Part shown: piece after piece, positions 30,500 to 40,274 of the stretch
How the letters are laid out: every line of letters begins with the position of its first letter
How positions within the stretch are numbered: the stretch's first letter is position 1
Assembly (NCBI RefSeq): GCF_000281045.1
Contig: NW_008246088.1
Location: 371,685 to 412,057 of the forward strand
From: Saprolegnia diclina VS20
Taxonomy: Eukaryota > Oomycota > Saprolegniomycetes > Saprolegniales > Saprolegniaceae
DNA length: 40,373 nt
Direction: 5' to 3'
The notes under the pieces: model-generated
Seen by the model: only the letters and a program-made list of their open reading frames with translations
The model's database searches: none
What the model was told of the DNA's origin: nothing
Translations under genes and position numbers: made by a program

Positions 30500-30560
30500 C
30501 ACTATTCATACACCAATTGAATGTTTGTCGTCTCTGATGCAGCAGGACACCTCTGCGGTG

Positions 30561-30943
30561 GCTGCGTGTGCGCGTGAATCGACTTTTTGACTTTGAAATA
30601 ATGTTTCTAGTGTCGTTCTAGATTATTATTGAGAGAGACGCAGGGAGCCCAAAAACCCAAGAATGGTGCTCGTAGCGTACATATAGCGTGTGCTATGTGC
30701 CGTTCAAGTTACTCCATCGAGAACAGTATCCGTGTATCAATGTATCAGTTTCCAAACTTAAACGGCACATAGCACACGCTGTAGGTATGCTATGAGCACC
30801 ATTCGTGGGTTTTTGAGCTCCCTGCGTCACTTTCTATCCAAAACAAATGAAACAAGTGACTTCGTTAAAAAGCTGAAAAGTCGATTCACGCGCTCACGCA
30901 GCTGCTTGGCACGCAAATTGTCCGGATAAAAATGTTCGGATAA
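30561..30943. mobile_element. Fold-back MITE-like element, left end missing
   Basis: The left arm (about 30561-30709) and right arm (about 30755-30900) are long imperfect inverted repeats; both contain versions of GCGCGTGAATCGACTTTT, GACGCAGGGAGC and GTGTGCTATGTGCCGTT. The right terminus has TTGTCCGGATAA (30918-30929) then CGGATAA (30937-30943), the same double end as the element at 35623-36041. The matching left terminus is absent, so it is truncated or decayed. It has no coding capacity: a non-autonomous DNA transposon whose superfamily is not determined. Confidence 0.7.
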
Positions 30944-31073
30944 AGTCTAATGGATCAACCAAGTGCTTTGCGCGAGCTTCAGCAATGATGGTACTCACGA
31001 GAGACGTTTACCATACTTGTACGACAACACCTTAAGGCACGTAGTCTCTTTAATCGTTGTCGCGCTGCGTTTT

Positions 31074-34000
31074 CTATGGAGCATTTTGATGTCGGTGACG
31101 TGGCAGCGTCACCAATAGTGCGACGGGCAGCAGGCGGCGCCATGCCGTCACAATGGCCAGCATCAAGTGTCGGCGGGTGCGGGCCTCGTGCAGCAGTTGA
31201 GCGCTTTGTCGATACGCTTGCGACCCGGCTCGCATCGCTGGCCGACTGCCGTAATCGTTCTCGAGGACCACCCACAGCTGTCGATGCCACTGCGCATGCA
31301 ATTTTCGTTGCTCGACAAATCGCCGCCATCGACTCCAAACTCCGTGCTTTGATTTTCGCAGCGCCCGTCGACGGCACTGGGCAAGGAGCGCCGTTCGCTG
31401 CCACGTCACGAGCAAGATAGTGAGGTGGCGGTGCTCGCGCTTGTGCTGCATCACCCGAACGGCTTGGCGCACGCACGTGTGCGATATCCAGCGACCAAAG
31501 ACGACCTGGCGCCGACGACGCTGGCTACGCGCGATGAGCTGCGCAACACTGGCACGACGGTGCCAACGATGCAGGATCATCATAAGCTTGGTTTGCCACC
31601 GCCGCTGCGCGTGGTACTGACCAAGCATTCGTGACGTGAGCACTTGGTACCAGCCGTGCAGGACGCGCGCACAGGTATGGTCCCACCGCGCTTGCACCAA
31701 CCGGTGAATACGCCGCGTGCGTGCGATGGTCGCACGCCAATGCGACCAATCTAAGAGAGATGTGTTAGTAAAAGCTCGTATGCTGGATCACAGACGGGCC
31801 GCCAAGGAGAGCCGGTCGTAGGCCACGGCGAGCTGGACGCGGCACGCTAGTACGTAGCGTGTCTGGTCGTACCAGGCAGTGAAGAGTCGACCAAGACGTC
31901 GGGTTTGATGCAAACGCGCGAGATGATGGGCGTTGGTGACGCGCTGCCAATTCCGAAACCAGACATGCTGACGGAGTCGCGTCACGGCCATGACACGAAA
32001 GGTGCTCGTGCGGCGGTACCGATACCACAGGTGCCAGTGTTGCCACATGCGCAAGAGGCAGCGGGTAACTGCAAACTGCCGAGCGCAGTGAAATTGCTGT
32101 TGTTCGCGCTTTCGGAGAGCCGTCGCGTGTCGCCATGAGGCCCACGCCATTCCAAGGACATGCTTGCTGCAGTGGGCGTCCGCAAGCAGCCACCGCACGC
32201 GACGTTGCTACAGAACACACCGGATCCTGTTCGATCTAGCACACAAGAAGGAGTATACCTGCTTTTCGCGAAGCATACAGAGCCATCGCCCAAGGCCGTT
32301 TGCAAGCCGGTGCCGGACATACTGGCGCGTACTAAGGCCTTCCTGGTGGTGTTGGCGGTGCGCACGAAGGTGTCCAAGTCGCCATTGGCACCACCCGCGG
32401 CGGATGCGCCAGTGCTGCATATGAAACAAAGCTTGCCGAGCTCGTCGGCGCGTATTGGTGAGTTCGGACACTAATCGTTGCCACGCCGCAAAGCTCCGCC
32501 GCAAGCTGCCGCGACTCACGGCAACCTGGAGGCGGCTCAGGTACGCATGCGCAGAGAGCTTTTGGATCGCAATGCGGCAGTGAAAGCCGAGGTAATGGCG
32601 CGTGCTGCGTGCAAGCCAAAGACGCTGCGCTACCTTGGCCGCGTGGTACCGCAGCCACCGGCGCCACGCCCGACACTTGCGGTGTTTAGAGGCCATATCC
32701 AGAGCTTGATCCACCAGTGTTCGCGCCTCGTGCTGTAAAAGGCAATAGCGGTGCCACTGCCGCCATAGCCCACGAAGCGCATCGCGCAAGACGTGAAGGT
32801 GAGCGTCGTGCGCTGCCCGGCGCTGGTGCCATGCTTGCCGCCAGTGCACCCAGGCCTTGCGTCGCTGCGCCTTCTGGCAGACGGCGGTCGCCGGAGATAA
32901 CGTCGCTTCAAGCTCGTCGCGGTGCTTCTGCCATCGACACCAGACTTGACGTGTTTGCCGGTGGCGCCACGTAGTGTGCAATGAAGCAACGCCACTCGCC
33001 AAGAACCGACGTCGGTCGACATGATCGCTCCACGCACCAAAATGGGTTCGCAGCAGCCACGACGCGTGCAGCCGCGTGTCGAGACAGCGTTGCCACTAGA
33101 CACAACTCATTACGTAGCAGCATCAGAACTTGTAGTCGGTGTACGTGTCGGCGCTGCGCAGCCCATAGTTGCCAGTTGACAAACTGACGCAGTAGCCGGG
33201 CGCGTGTGTGGTGTTGCATCAGAGCCGCGATCGCCTGTCGTCGGTCGGAAATGACTCGATAGCGCTATGTCAAGGTAACACAGTTGTAGCGCGATGGGAA
33301 CCTACCGATCGCCAGGTCCCCCACGTGCTGCGCGCTCGCTGACGCTCCCCGTGCAGAGCACATTGCAGCGCTTGGTTTCGCGCATGGTGCCGGCAAGCGA
33401 CCCAGCACCGCCATACCCTGAGCACACGGTCTTGCGCCTGTCGGACGCGTCGAGATTGAAAACAGTCGATGGAGCGACGGCGACTGCACAGTTGAGCCGT
33501 GGCGGTGCGCCATTGATGCAGTGTGGTTTGGAGGATGCTCTTAAGGCGTGCGTTCTCGAACAGGTGCACGACCGAGGAGATGTACATTTGCCGTCTAACG
33601 AGCACGCGCCACGCCTGCAGCATGTGCCGACACTGCCGCCACAAGCGTGCGTCGTTCCAGGCACGGGCGCGTCGGGCGATGCGACAGACGCACTGCCACG
33701 CCTTCAGCATAGCTCGACGCTGGTGGAATCGATGGTGCGCCTCAATGGTGGCCGCGCGAAGTGCCTGGACCGCGACAGCATCGAGCGTCCAGCTGCGCCA
33801 CTGAAAGACGGCCACGGGCAGCTGCCGCGACAGGCGGCGTCGGTGGTGCGCGACCGCTCTCATGCGCGACACTTGCTGCAGCTGCTGGGCAACGCAGTGC
33901 CCGTACCAGTGGTGCAGGATCCGGCGGTGTCGAGTTGTCGCCGCTTTGTGCTGTAGCCACTGCCCGATTTCGACAAGCTCCTACCATGCGCATCAGATAC

Positions 34001-35540
34001 GACGTGGAGGTGTGCTGGCGCAATGACCTGCTTCCGAACAAGGCGCTGACGCCACGCAGTGAAATGACGCGCTCGACATCGCAGTAGATGCTGCTCCAAC
34101 GCACGCTCTGCCTCGACGCGCCGGCTGTACAAGACCCAGCATAGCGTGCCCCACCGACGAAAGCATGAAGTTTGCAGCGATCGAGCTGCGTGCTGCGTGG
34201 CGACGTGCAAGAGCAGGCGTGATGAAAAGCACGAGCGCCAGCTGCGCCACCATACAAGCTTGCGGCGCTGGAGCTGGGCGGAAAGAACGAGCGAAGCTTG
34301 GTGTGCAACGTACCGGCGGGCGTGGTGCCGCTCGCGCCAGCGCGCAATACCTTGGCGCAGACGCAGCGAGAGCAGTGCGATAATCTGAGCTTCTTTGCGC
34401 GCCATCAGCTGCCGCCAGGCCAACATGGCCGTGCGCTTGATCGACCGCAAGTGCAAGCGCTAAAAAAGCGTCACGAGAGACGATGGTGCGAGGTCGCATA
34501 CGTGGCAAAGCTGGTGGATGGCGTCCCAAGAGGTAACGTACTCGCGCCAGTGGTGCCAAACGCGCTGTCGTAAGCGCATCGCGTGATGGGAGCGTGCCAC
34601 GCGGTGTCGACGACGGCTCGATTGCTACGTTGCCAGCTTGAGTTTGCACAAGAAGAGTATATGGGTGGCATACCCGATTTGCGACAAGGATGCGCCATCG
34701 TCGGAACCGATCGCGCAGCTGCCGGCGCCGACGCTCCTGACGCGCTCTAACGTTTTGCCGACGCCGGTCGTGGGCATGACACCAAGCACGAAAGCTAGTT
34801 CGAACCAAGTGCAGGACGCGCCGCTCTCGCCAGGAGGCCGAACGCGCAGCCTGTTGGTGAGATGCTCGCGTCCAAGCGTGCCACGTGGAGAGCTGTTGCT
34901 GCAGGCGCCAATAGCCCATGTACCGACAAATCCGTTGGTGGTTTTGATGGACGCTGCAACCACGCTTCCAGCGTCGCCAGAGCGCTCGGAGATGCCACTC
35001 GCGCGCGATTGCGAGCTGCAGCGACCGTGTTTGCCATGCACGGAGACGCTGGTGCCAGTGCTGCCACGACGCTTTCTTGACGGCGAGTTGACGATGCAAG
35101 GCAAGCTGTCTCAAGTGGCACTCGACGAAGAGACGTCGACGCCATGCATACCAAGCGGTTCGAGTTTGCGTGGCCGTGAGCTGGTTGGAAAGGGCGGTCA
35201 AGGACGCGTGGACACGGACCTGCTTGCGTCGTCGGCTCGCCACGTACGCCCGCCAGTGACACCAGCTGCAAAGAGCGCGGCGTTGCGTCATCCAAGTGAC
35301 ATTCTTTTGCATGCGGCGTCGGAGCCGCACACGGCCTTTCCAGGCACGCCAGACAGCAAGTGCCAGCAGCTTCTCGTCGCGCCCCCAGTGTACGGCGACG
35401 ATGCGCTTGGGTGAATTTGGTGACCACAACTCGGTAGCGTGGAACGATAGGACCTTGGAGCAACCAACTTCGTTGACGGGCGACGCCGCCACGAAGAGCT
35501 GGTCAAAATACCGCCAGTCGCAGCGCTCAAGCCGCAGCAT
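31074..35540 (-). CDS. Sfi1-like tryptophan-repeat protein (1380 aa)
   Basis: Eight exons on minus: 35540-34674, 34624-34502, 34459-34028, 33980-33306, 33264-33145, 33095-32259, 32207-31796 and 31750-31074. Introns are 49, 42, 47, 41, 49, 51 and 45 nt; the last contains a TACTAAC branch site. The joined frame is 4143 nt. About 40 tryptophan-centred motifs recur along the whole length (AVWRAWKGR, AWYAWRRRL, SWQHWHQRL, ALWRRWKRG, VWHHWREYV, HFTAWRQRL, AWRRWLRYH, VWSRWRRFV), embedded in Arg/His/Gln-rich helix. This is the pattern of Sfi1 centrin-binding repeats: a long single helix with a centrin on each repeat, used in spindle-pole and basal-body duplication. A centrosome/basal-body role in this zoospore-forming lineage is likely but inferred. 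The ATG at 35540 was chosen because codon bias begins there; the frame stays open upstream into a MITE. Confidence 0.82.
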
Positions 35541-35573
35541 GCGTCGCCTGGATCTTGTGCAGGCACCGAACTG

Positions 35574-35578
35574 ATTGG
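35574..35578 (-). promoter_or_regulatory. CCAAT box upstream of the Sfi1-like gene
   Basis: ATTGG on plus, that is CCAATCAG on the gene's strand, 34 bp before the ATG. It lies in the 82-bp interval left between the start codon and the fold-back element. Confidence 0.35.
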
Positions 35579-35622
35579 CTCTTTCACAACCTCTGGGAAA
35601 GCATACATATGCCTTTCTTATA

Positions 35623-36041
35623 TTATCCAGTTCATTATCCGGACAAGTGCACCGCAGATGTGAGAGCGGTGGGCGAGTTTGGCAGACTTTGAAGAAAATT
35701 ATAACGTCGCTTGTTTCAGTATCGTCGTATTGTACGTCGCTTGGGGAGCTTAATAACCCAACTTTGGTGGCCATTGCGTCGATATAGCGTGCTAGAATGG
35801 ACTTGTAAGAAGTTGATACACACTTGATACTGTATCGATTTTGCTCGCATCAATTGCTTGCGAGTCCATTCCAGCACGCTGCATCGACGCAATGGCCACC
35901 AAAGTTGGGTTTTTACGCTCCCCAAGCGATGTACAATACGACGATACTGAAACAAGCGACGTTATAATTTTCTTCGAAATCGGCCAAACTCGCCCACCGT
36001 TCACGTCTGCGTCGCACTTGTCCGGATAACGACCCGGATAA
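35623..36041. mobile_element. Fold-back MITE-like element, complete, with TA duplication
   Basis: A 419-bp near-palindrome with arms of about 200 bp and almost no loop. Each end has TTATCC, then 5-6 bp, then TTATCCGGACAA (left copy 35635-35646; right copy as TTGTCCGGATAA at 36018-36029), then shared inner sequence including ATTATAACGTCGCTTG. Both ends are flanked by TA (35621-35622 and 36042-36043), consistent with a TA target duplication as made by Tc1/mariner-type transposases. Arm divergence is modest, so insertion is fairly recent. It sits between the start of the Sfi1-like gene and the 3' end of copy B. Confidence 0.8.
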
Positions 36042-36084
36042 TAATCAGAAATGCTGACAAAAACAACATTGGATCGCATTGATG

Positions 36085-38897
36085 TTAGGATGGAAGTTTG
36101 TCGTCCTGCGGCTGGTAGATAACCGACCCGAGGAGGCCACCGAGGTACCAGCGCTGCGGCTCGGAGAGGTTACTCTCCAAATACGCGATGAGGTCATTGT
36201 CGCGGGACGCGATGAGCGACGAGACAGACTCGAGGACCCGGCGCGTCTTGAGCGAGAGCTCGGTGTGCTGTTTCTGGCTCGGATACCCTTCGGCAAGCAC
36301 CCACTGGACAGACGCGAGCACGTCCACGCGCGTGCGCTGGCGCTCCAGCACGATGTTGTAGTCGTGCATCTCCATGAGCGTGTTTTCCCAAGGTTGTGGC
36401 ATCACTGCGCTGGCCGACTGCCGCCGCGCCGCGTGGTGCTTGCAGCACTGTCGCATGACGACGAGTACGTGGTCAATCATGCCGAAAATGAGGTGTTCTT
36501 TCCAGCGGCCTTGGACCTGCACGAGGTACTCGACCGCGGCTTTGCTCAAATAGCGGTCGGGCGGCGGCACAACAATGTCGGAGCTTTGTGTGTCGTTGAC
36601 CATGCACAGTGTAAGTGCATCAGAGAGTAGCCGCAGCAGCATGACGCTGACTTCGACTTCCCATTCGCTCGTCGCCATGGCTTGCGTCACATGAAGCACG
36701 TTGAGGTGGTCGGTGAACGCCACAAGCAAGAGCCGCTTGCGCTCGGCGCCGTCGCCTTCGTTCAGGAGCCGCCGCAGTGTCTCGGCCGCAGCATCGGCAT
36801 CTGCGAGGCGAGGTGACGACACCAACCGCGTGATCGCCACAAACGCGATCGAGTCTTTCGTGAGCTGGAGCACGCGGCACTTGTACATTTCAAAGAGAAT
36901 CTTGGCCGCAATGAAGCGCGCTTTGGCGTACCGACTCCGGACGAGTGACGCAAGCACGGCGACGGCGTAGGTCGCACACCGGTGCATGCCAGCGTCAAAA
37001 GCAATGGGTGCAAAAATCCCCATGATACCGTTCCGACACGTAAGTTGCTCGGCGAGGCGCCCAAGGCTCATGCGTCGCGAGCCCACGATCGAGAGCCGCG
37101 AAACGCGAGCGTCAGAGGTTCGATGCGTGGTCCTTCGGGTCGTGGCACCCGACGCTAATGCGTGTACGGTTGGCTGGAGAAGGGCCAGTGTCGGGCCCGA
37201 TTCGCGGCTGTGCGCCCAGCACCCAAACTTCCAGCCCGCCGCCGGTCGCTTTGGCGTCTCGAGAAAAGGCTCGTTGCGCTCGAACCGATGGCGCCACAAG
37301 TGCCATAACGCCTGACATGAGTACGCTGCGACGCACCCATCTTCAGCGTCGGGCGCCGCTTGCAGCGTTGCATGCAGTGCGAGCATCTGCGCACGAATCT
37401 CCACAGGGTCAAGAACAACGTCTTCGAGTACCATGCTCACGGCGGCAACGGCGCGGACGCGGGTGTTACTGTGTCGCAGCAGTTCCAAAAGAGATGCGTC
37501 GGGCACTTGGTAGCGCAGCGCGGCGGTGCAGTTCCAGCGCCAGACAACAATAGCCAGAGGCGCGTAGCAGACGGCAGCGACACTCAAAAAGAGGCTTTCG
37601 TGGGTCGTCCATTCGTTTCCGACCGTACTCAGTTGCATGATGGAAACAACAAGTAAGAGCGTGCCCGAGTAGCAAGCGCTCGCAAACGAAAGACTACGCA
37701 GGTTGTTGGGGAGGTACCCGACCCCTAAACACTACCCACGGTGTTTCGAGGCACTGCAGCGACAAAGTGGCGTACCGGCTGATGGATGTAGTTGTAGTAA
37801 AGCAAAGTTGCAAAGATGAACACGTGCACAATGCTGACGCTGACCGAGACAATGAGCGCATCGAGCTCGAGCATGGCTTTTTCGACGGCGTAGAAACCGA
37901 GGACCCCAGCTACAGCCCGCTTCTTAGTATCGTATCGCGGAAGGACGATATTAGGGTCATTGTACCGGTGCGCATGACTGTCATAACACCATTGAACGAC
38001 GCGTGGTAGCGGAACTGAACGGAGAAGATGTCGTCGCTCAGCCGCCGCTTGTACTCGAGCGTACCTACCTCAAGTCAGAGTCTGCCCATCGTGAGATATT
38101 GCCTACCATAGTAGAAGGCGATAAAAAGCAGAGTCCCAAATGTTGGGAAGAGCCAAAACCGTGACGTGTTGGCGCAACTCGTGCCGTCCGGTAGTCGGAT
38201 ATTGTCGGCGCCGTTCCAGCAGCCACCAACATCGACGACGCCGTAGAGAACTGTCGTATAACAGACATCGTAGAGCAGCGGCGCGAGGAGCTTGTCCCGG
38301 GCACTGGTCCACGACCGCGGCCAGCAGCGCGGTGGCCACGCCTCGAGCAACACAAGCAACATCGCACCCAGGATGCATTTTGCCCACTGCAGTTCGCCTG
38401 AAAATTGGCCCACGAACGACCCGCTGTTGAAGAATTGATACAAAAGCAGCTGGCCAGGAATGTAGCTAAAGCCCACGACTTCGTACGCCATCGAAATGAG
38501 GAGGAGAACACGGCGCGGGTCGCGTCGCATTTTGCCAAAAATCACACGTTTCTGGCGCGCGACGACCACCCCAAGCGCTAAATAAGAACAGTTGGATCAC
38601 ATGTCGCCACTAAGTGCTAATACCTTGTGTCCGAATGTCGTGCAGTGCATGGACGCCAAGCACAAGATCGCCGAAAAGGCCCGTGCGCAGGTGGTACCAA
38701 AGCGTGACGCAGCCAAAGCTCAGCCAAAGCGCGATCGGAAACACGTGATTGTAGCTCTTGTGGCCACAGCAGTCCCACGTCCCGCTGTGCGGTGCGGCGC
38801 AGAGTGCGGTCCAGTTGACGCCGGCCGCGCGCGAGACGCACAGCGCCGACAAGCACGCTGCGTCATCGCATGGCATCGAGGCATTCCGCAGCGCCAT
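36085..38897 (-). CDS. Multi-TM protein with long helical C-terminus, unrecognised family, copy B (874 aa)
   Basis: Exons 38897-38624, 38577-38107, 38064-37966, 37909-37776 and 37731-36085 (2625 nt); introns 46, 42, 56 and 44 nt, each at the same place as in copy A (27082-29938). Shared stretches include HDIRTQ/HDIQTQ, VVVARQKRVIFGK, FSYIPGQLLLYQ, LLYDVCYTTVLYGVVDVGGC, YLPNNLRSLSF and QRTRVDVLASVQWVLAEGY. As in copy A, the N-terminal third is multi-TM and the C-terminal 500 residues are an all-helical, repeat-like soluble region. Start at MALRNASMP; no upstream in-frame ATG is close. Function is unknown. The stop is only 44 bp from the MITE end. Copies A and B are clearly diverged, so the duplication is not recent. 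Confidence 0.75.
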
Positions 38898-38970
38898 TGA
38901 AGAGCTTTTGCCAAACGGTTCCACGCCAGGAAAGGCGACTCCGTCGTTTCAAGGCAGCTGGTGACGCGAG

Positions 38971-39252
38971 CTATTTTTGCCACACCTCAGCCGACAATAG
39001 TGTGCCACGTCCCGGGCTTGGTGCGCGGCGTTGTGCTCGGTGGAGTTCATCATACGGCAGCTGCAACTGCCATTTGAACCAGCGGGCCGATGTTCTCTCT
39101 TTGGCGCCGGTCAATACCCAGCTCTCTGGACTCGGCGCCAACGATTCTAATTGGTCAAAAACCTGCGTGAGCGGGACAAACTGACTAATGCGGGTGTTGC
39201 GTTCGCGCAGTGCAACACCCGCATTGGCTACAAGGCTTTTACGCTCGTTCAT
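38971..39252 (-). CDS. Possible small gene, 93 aa
   Basis: ATG 39252 (MNERKSLVANAGVAL) to TAG 38971, on the same strand as copy B and ending about 75 bp before its start. Composition is balanced and partly helical (TRISQFVPLTQVFDQLESL), with no motif. A perfect hairpin lies inside the frame near its start, which argues against selection for protein. It could be an upstream ORF of copy B, a small gene or chance. Confidence 0.25.
   Translation of the reverse strand: MNERKSLVANAGVALRERNTRISQFVPLTQVFDQLESLAPSPESWVLTGAKERTSARWFKWQLQLPYDELHRAQRRAPSPGRGTLLSAEVWQK
39187..39225. repeat. Perfect 14-bp inverted repeat, 11-nt loop
   Basis: AATGCGGGTGTTGC (39187-39200) and GCAACACCCGCATT (39212-39225) are exact reverse complements. 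Confidence 0.85.
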
Positions 39253-39819
39253 TGGTAGAAATTAGTGTTTATAGGCGCGTTTAAAAGGTACCACACAGGT
39301 ATACAAAAACCAGCATGAAAACCACGCACGGCATGTTTGTAGGAGCACCCGCCATGAGCTCCCGCCGCGCGCGCGCAGAGTACCGCTAGCACAAGATCGT
39401 CACGCCATATCGAACTTCTCCTTCTTTTCTTCTCTTTCTTCGATTTAACAGGCACACGTGTGTTATAGTCCCACCATGCAAAGGGTAGTCGTCTCAATGC
39501 GCCATGTATTGGCTCGCGTTGAATATCTAGCTGATTTATGTTGGAATAAACCATCAATTGTTGGCGAGTTTCAAAACAAATACTTGCAGGCCTTTGATAG
39601 CCACGTGCGTCGACATACAACCTCTCTCGAGCTAACGTTAGAGAAAGCGTCCCTGAAAGTATCACAGCGATTTGAGAAGATTGCAAAAGTTTCGATTTGG
39701 GATCGACAAACCTCACGCCGGCTGTAGCTTGACTTGAACTTATTAGTCAAGAAGGGAGCTTCTTGGTAGGTTTCGCCGCCTATCATGGCTCATCACTGCC
39801 CACTGTTTGTCACTCGACG
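39253..39819. other. Lower-GC region with overlapping open frames
   Basis: A minus-strand frame (about 39249-39716) and a plus-strand frame (about 39458-39727) overlap, and neither has local codon bias or a domain. A poly-pyrimidine tract (39418-39445) sits in between. I call no gene; decayed inserted DNA is possible. Confidence 0.35.
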
Positions 39820-39880
39820 TGTGGGGTTTTGCATGCGTCGCCTCAAGGGATTAGCCCTTGGCGATGACGTTTTCCCCACA
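39820..39880. repeat. Long imperfect hairpin
   Basis: The outer arms TGTGGGG (39820-39826) and CCCCACA (39874-39880) enclose an inner stem TCGCC-CAAGGG/CCCTTGGCGA. The whole 61 nt can fold back on itself. Confidence 0.65.
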
Positions 39881-39918
39881 CACACACTAGACCAGCGAGA
39901 GCCGACTCGCACACCCAC

Positions 39919-39983
39919 AGCTAACCGGTTAGCTGAACCGGTTAGCTAGCCGGATCATCTAACCGATTTCGTCAATCGGTTAG
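39919..39983. repeat. Cluster of CTAACCG/CGGTTAG palindromes
   Basis: AGCTAACCGGTTAGCT (39919-39934) is a perfect 16-bp palindrome, followed by another AACCGGTTAGCT (from 39936) and a hairpin CTAACCGATT (39959-39968)/AATCGGTTAG (39974-39983) with a 5-nt loop. Four copies of one core in 65 bp suggest protein-binding sites or the end of an unknown element. Confidence 0.75.
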
Positions 39984-40274
39984 CCAGCCCTGTTCTCTCC
40001 GGCAGCCCACTATCTCAGGGCTTGGTCGCACAACGTCGAGGCTACTGCAAGCTCATCGCTGCAGACCCAGACTTGTGCGTCTAGACACGCACAGCCACGC
40101 TCAGCCACCAGTCTCGGCTGTCCCTGCTTTGCTAATATACACCGAGCCTGGTCAGCTCACTTCCTCTTTTGGTTGCCCGACCACAAGTGCTTTTCTCGTG
40201 TGTTCTCCCATCGCAACTTTATTACAGCGAAGCACGTTGTGTGCATTTCTTGTACTGTAATATGATGGCGTGTA

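Noticed and set aside
33235-33305. 71-nt version of Sfi1-like intron 4
   Set aside because: A nearer acceptor at 33265 gives a 41-nt intron, keeps frame and adds sensible residues; 71 nt would be an outlier.
39730-40274. Possible solo long terminal repeat or other element end
   Set aside because: Only hairpins were seen. No TG/CA ends, target duplication or second copy could be shown.
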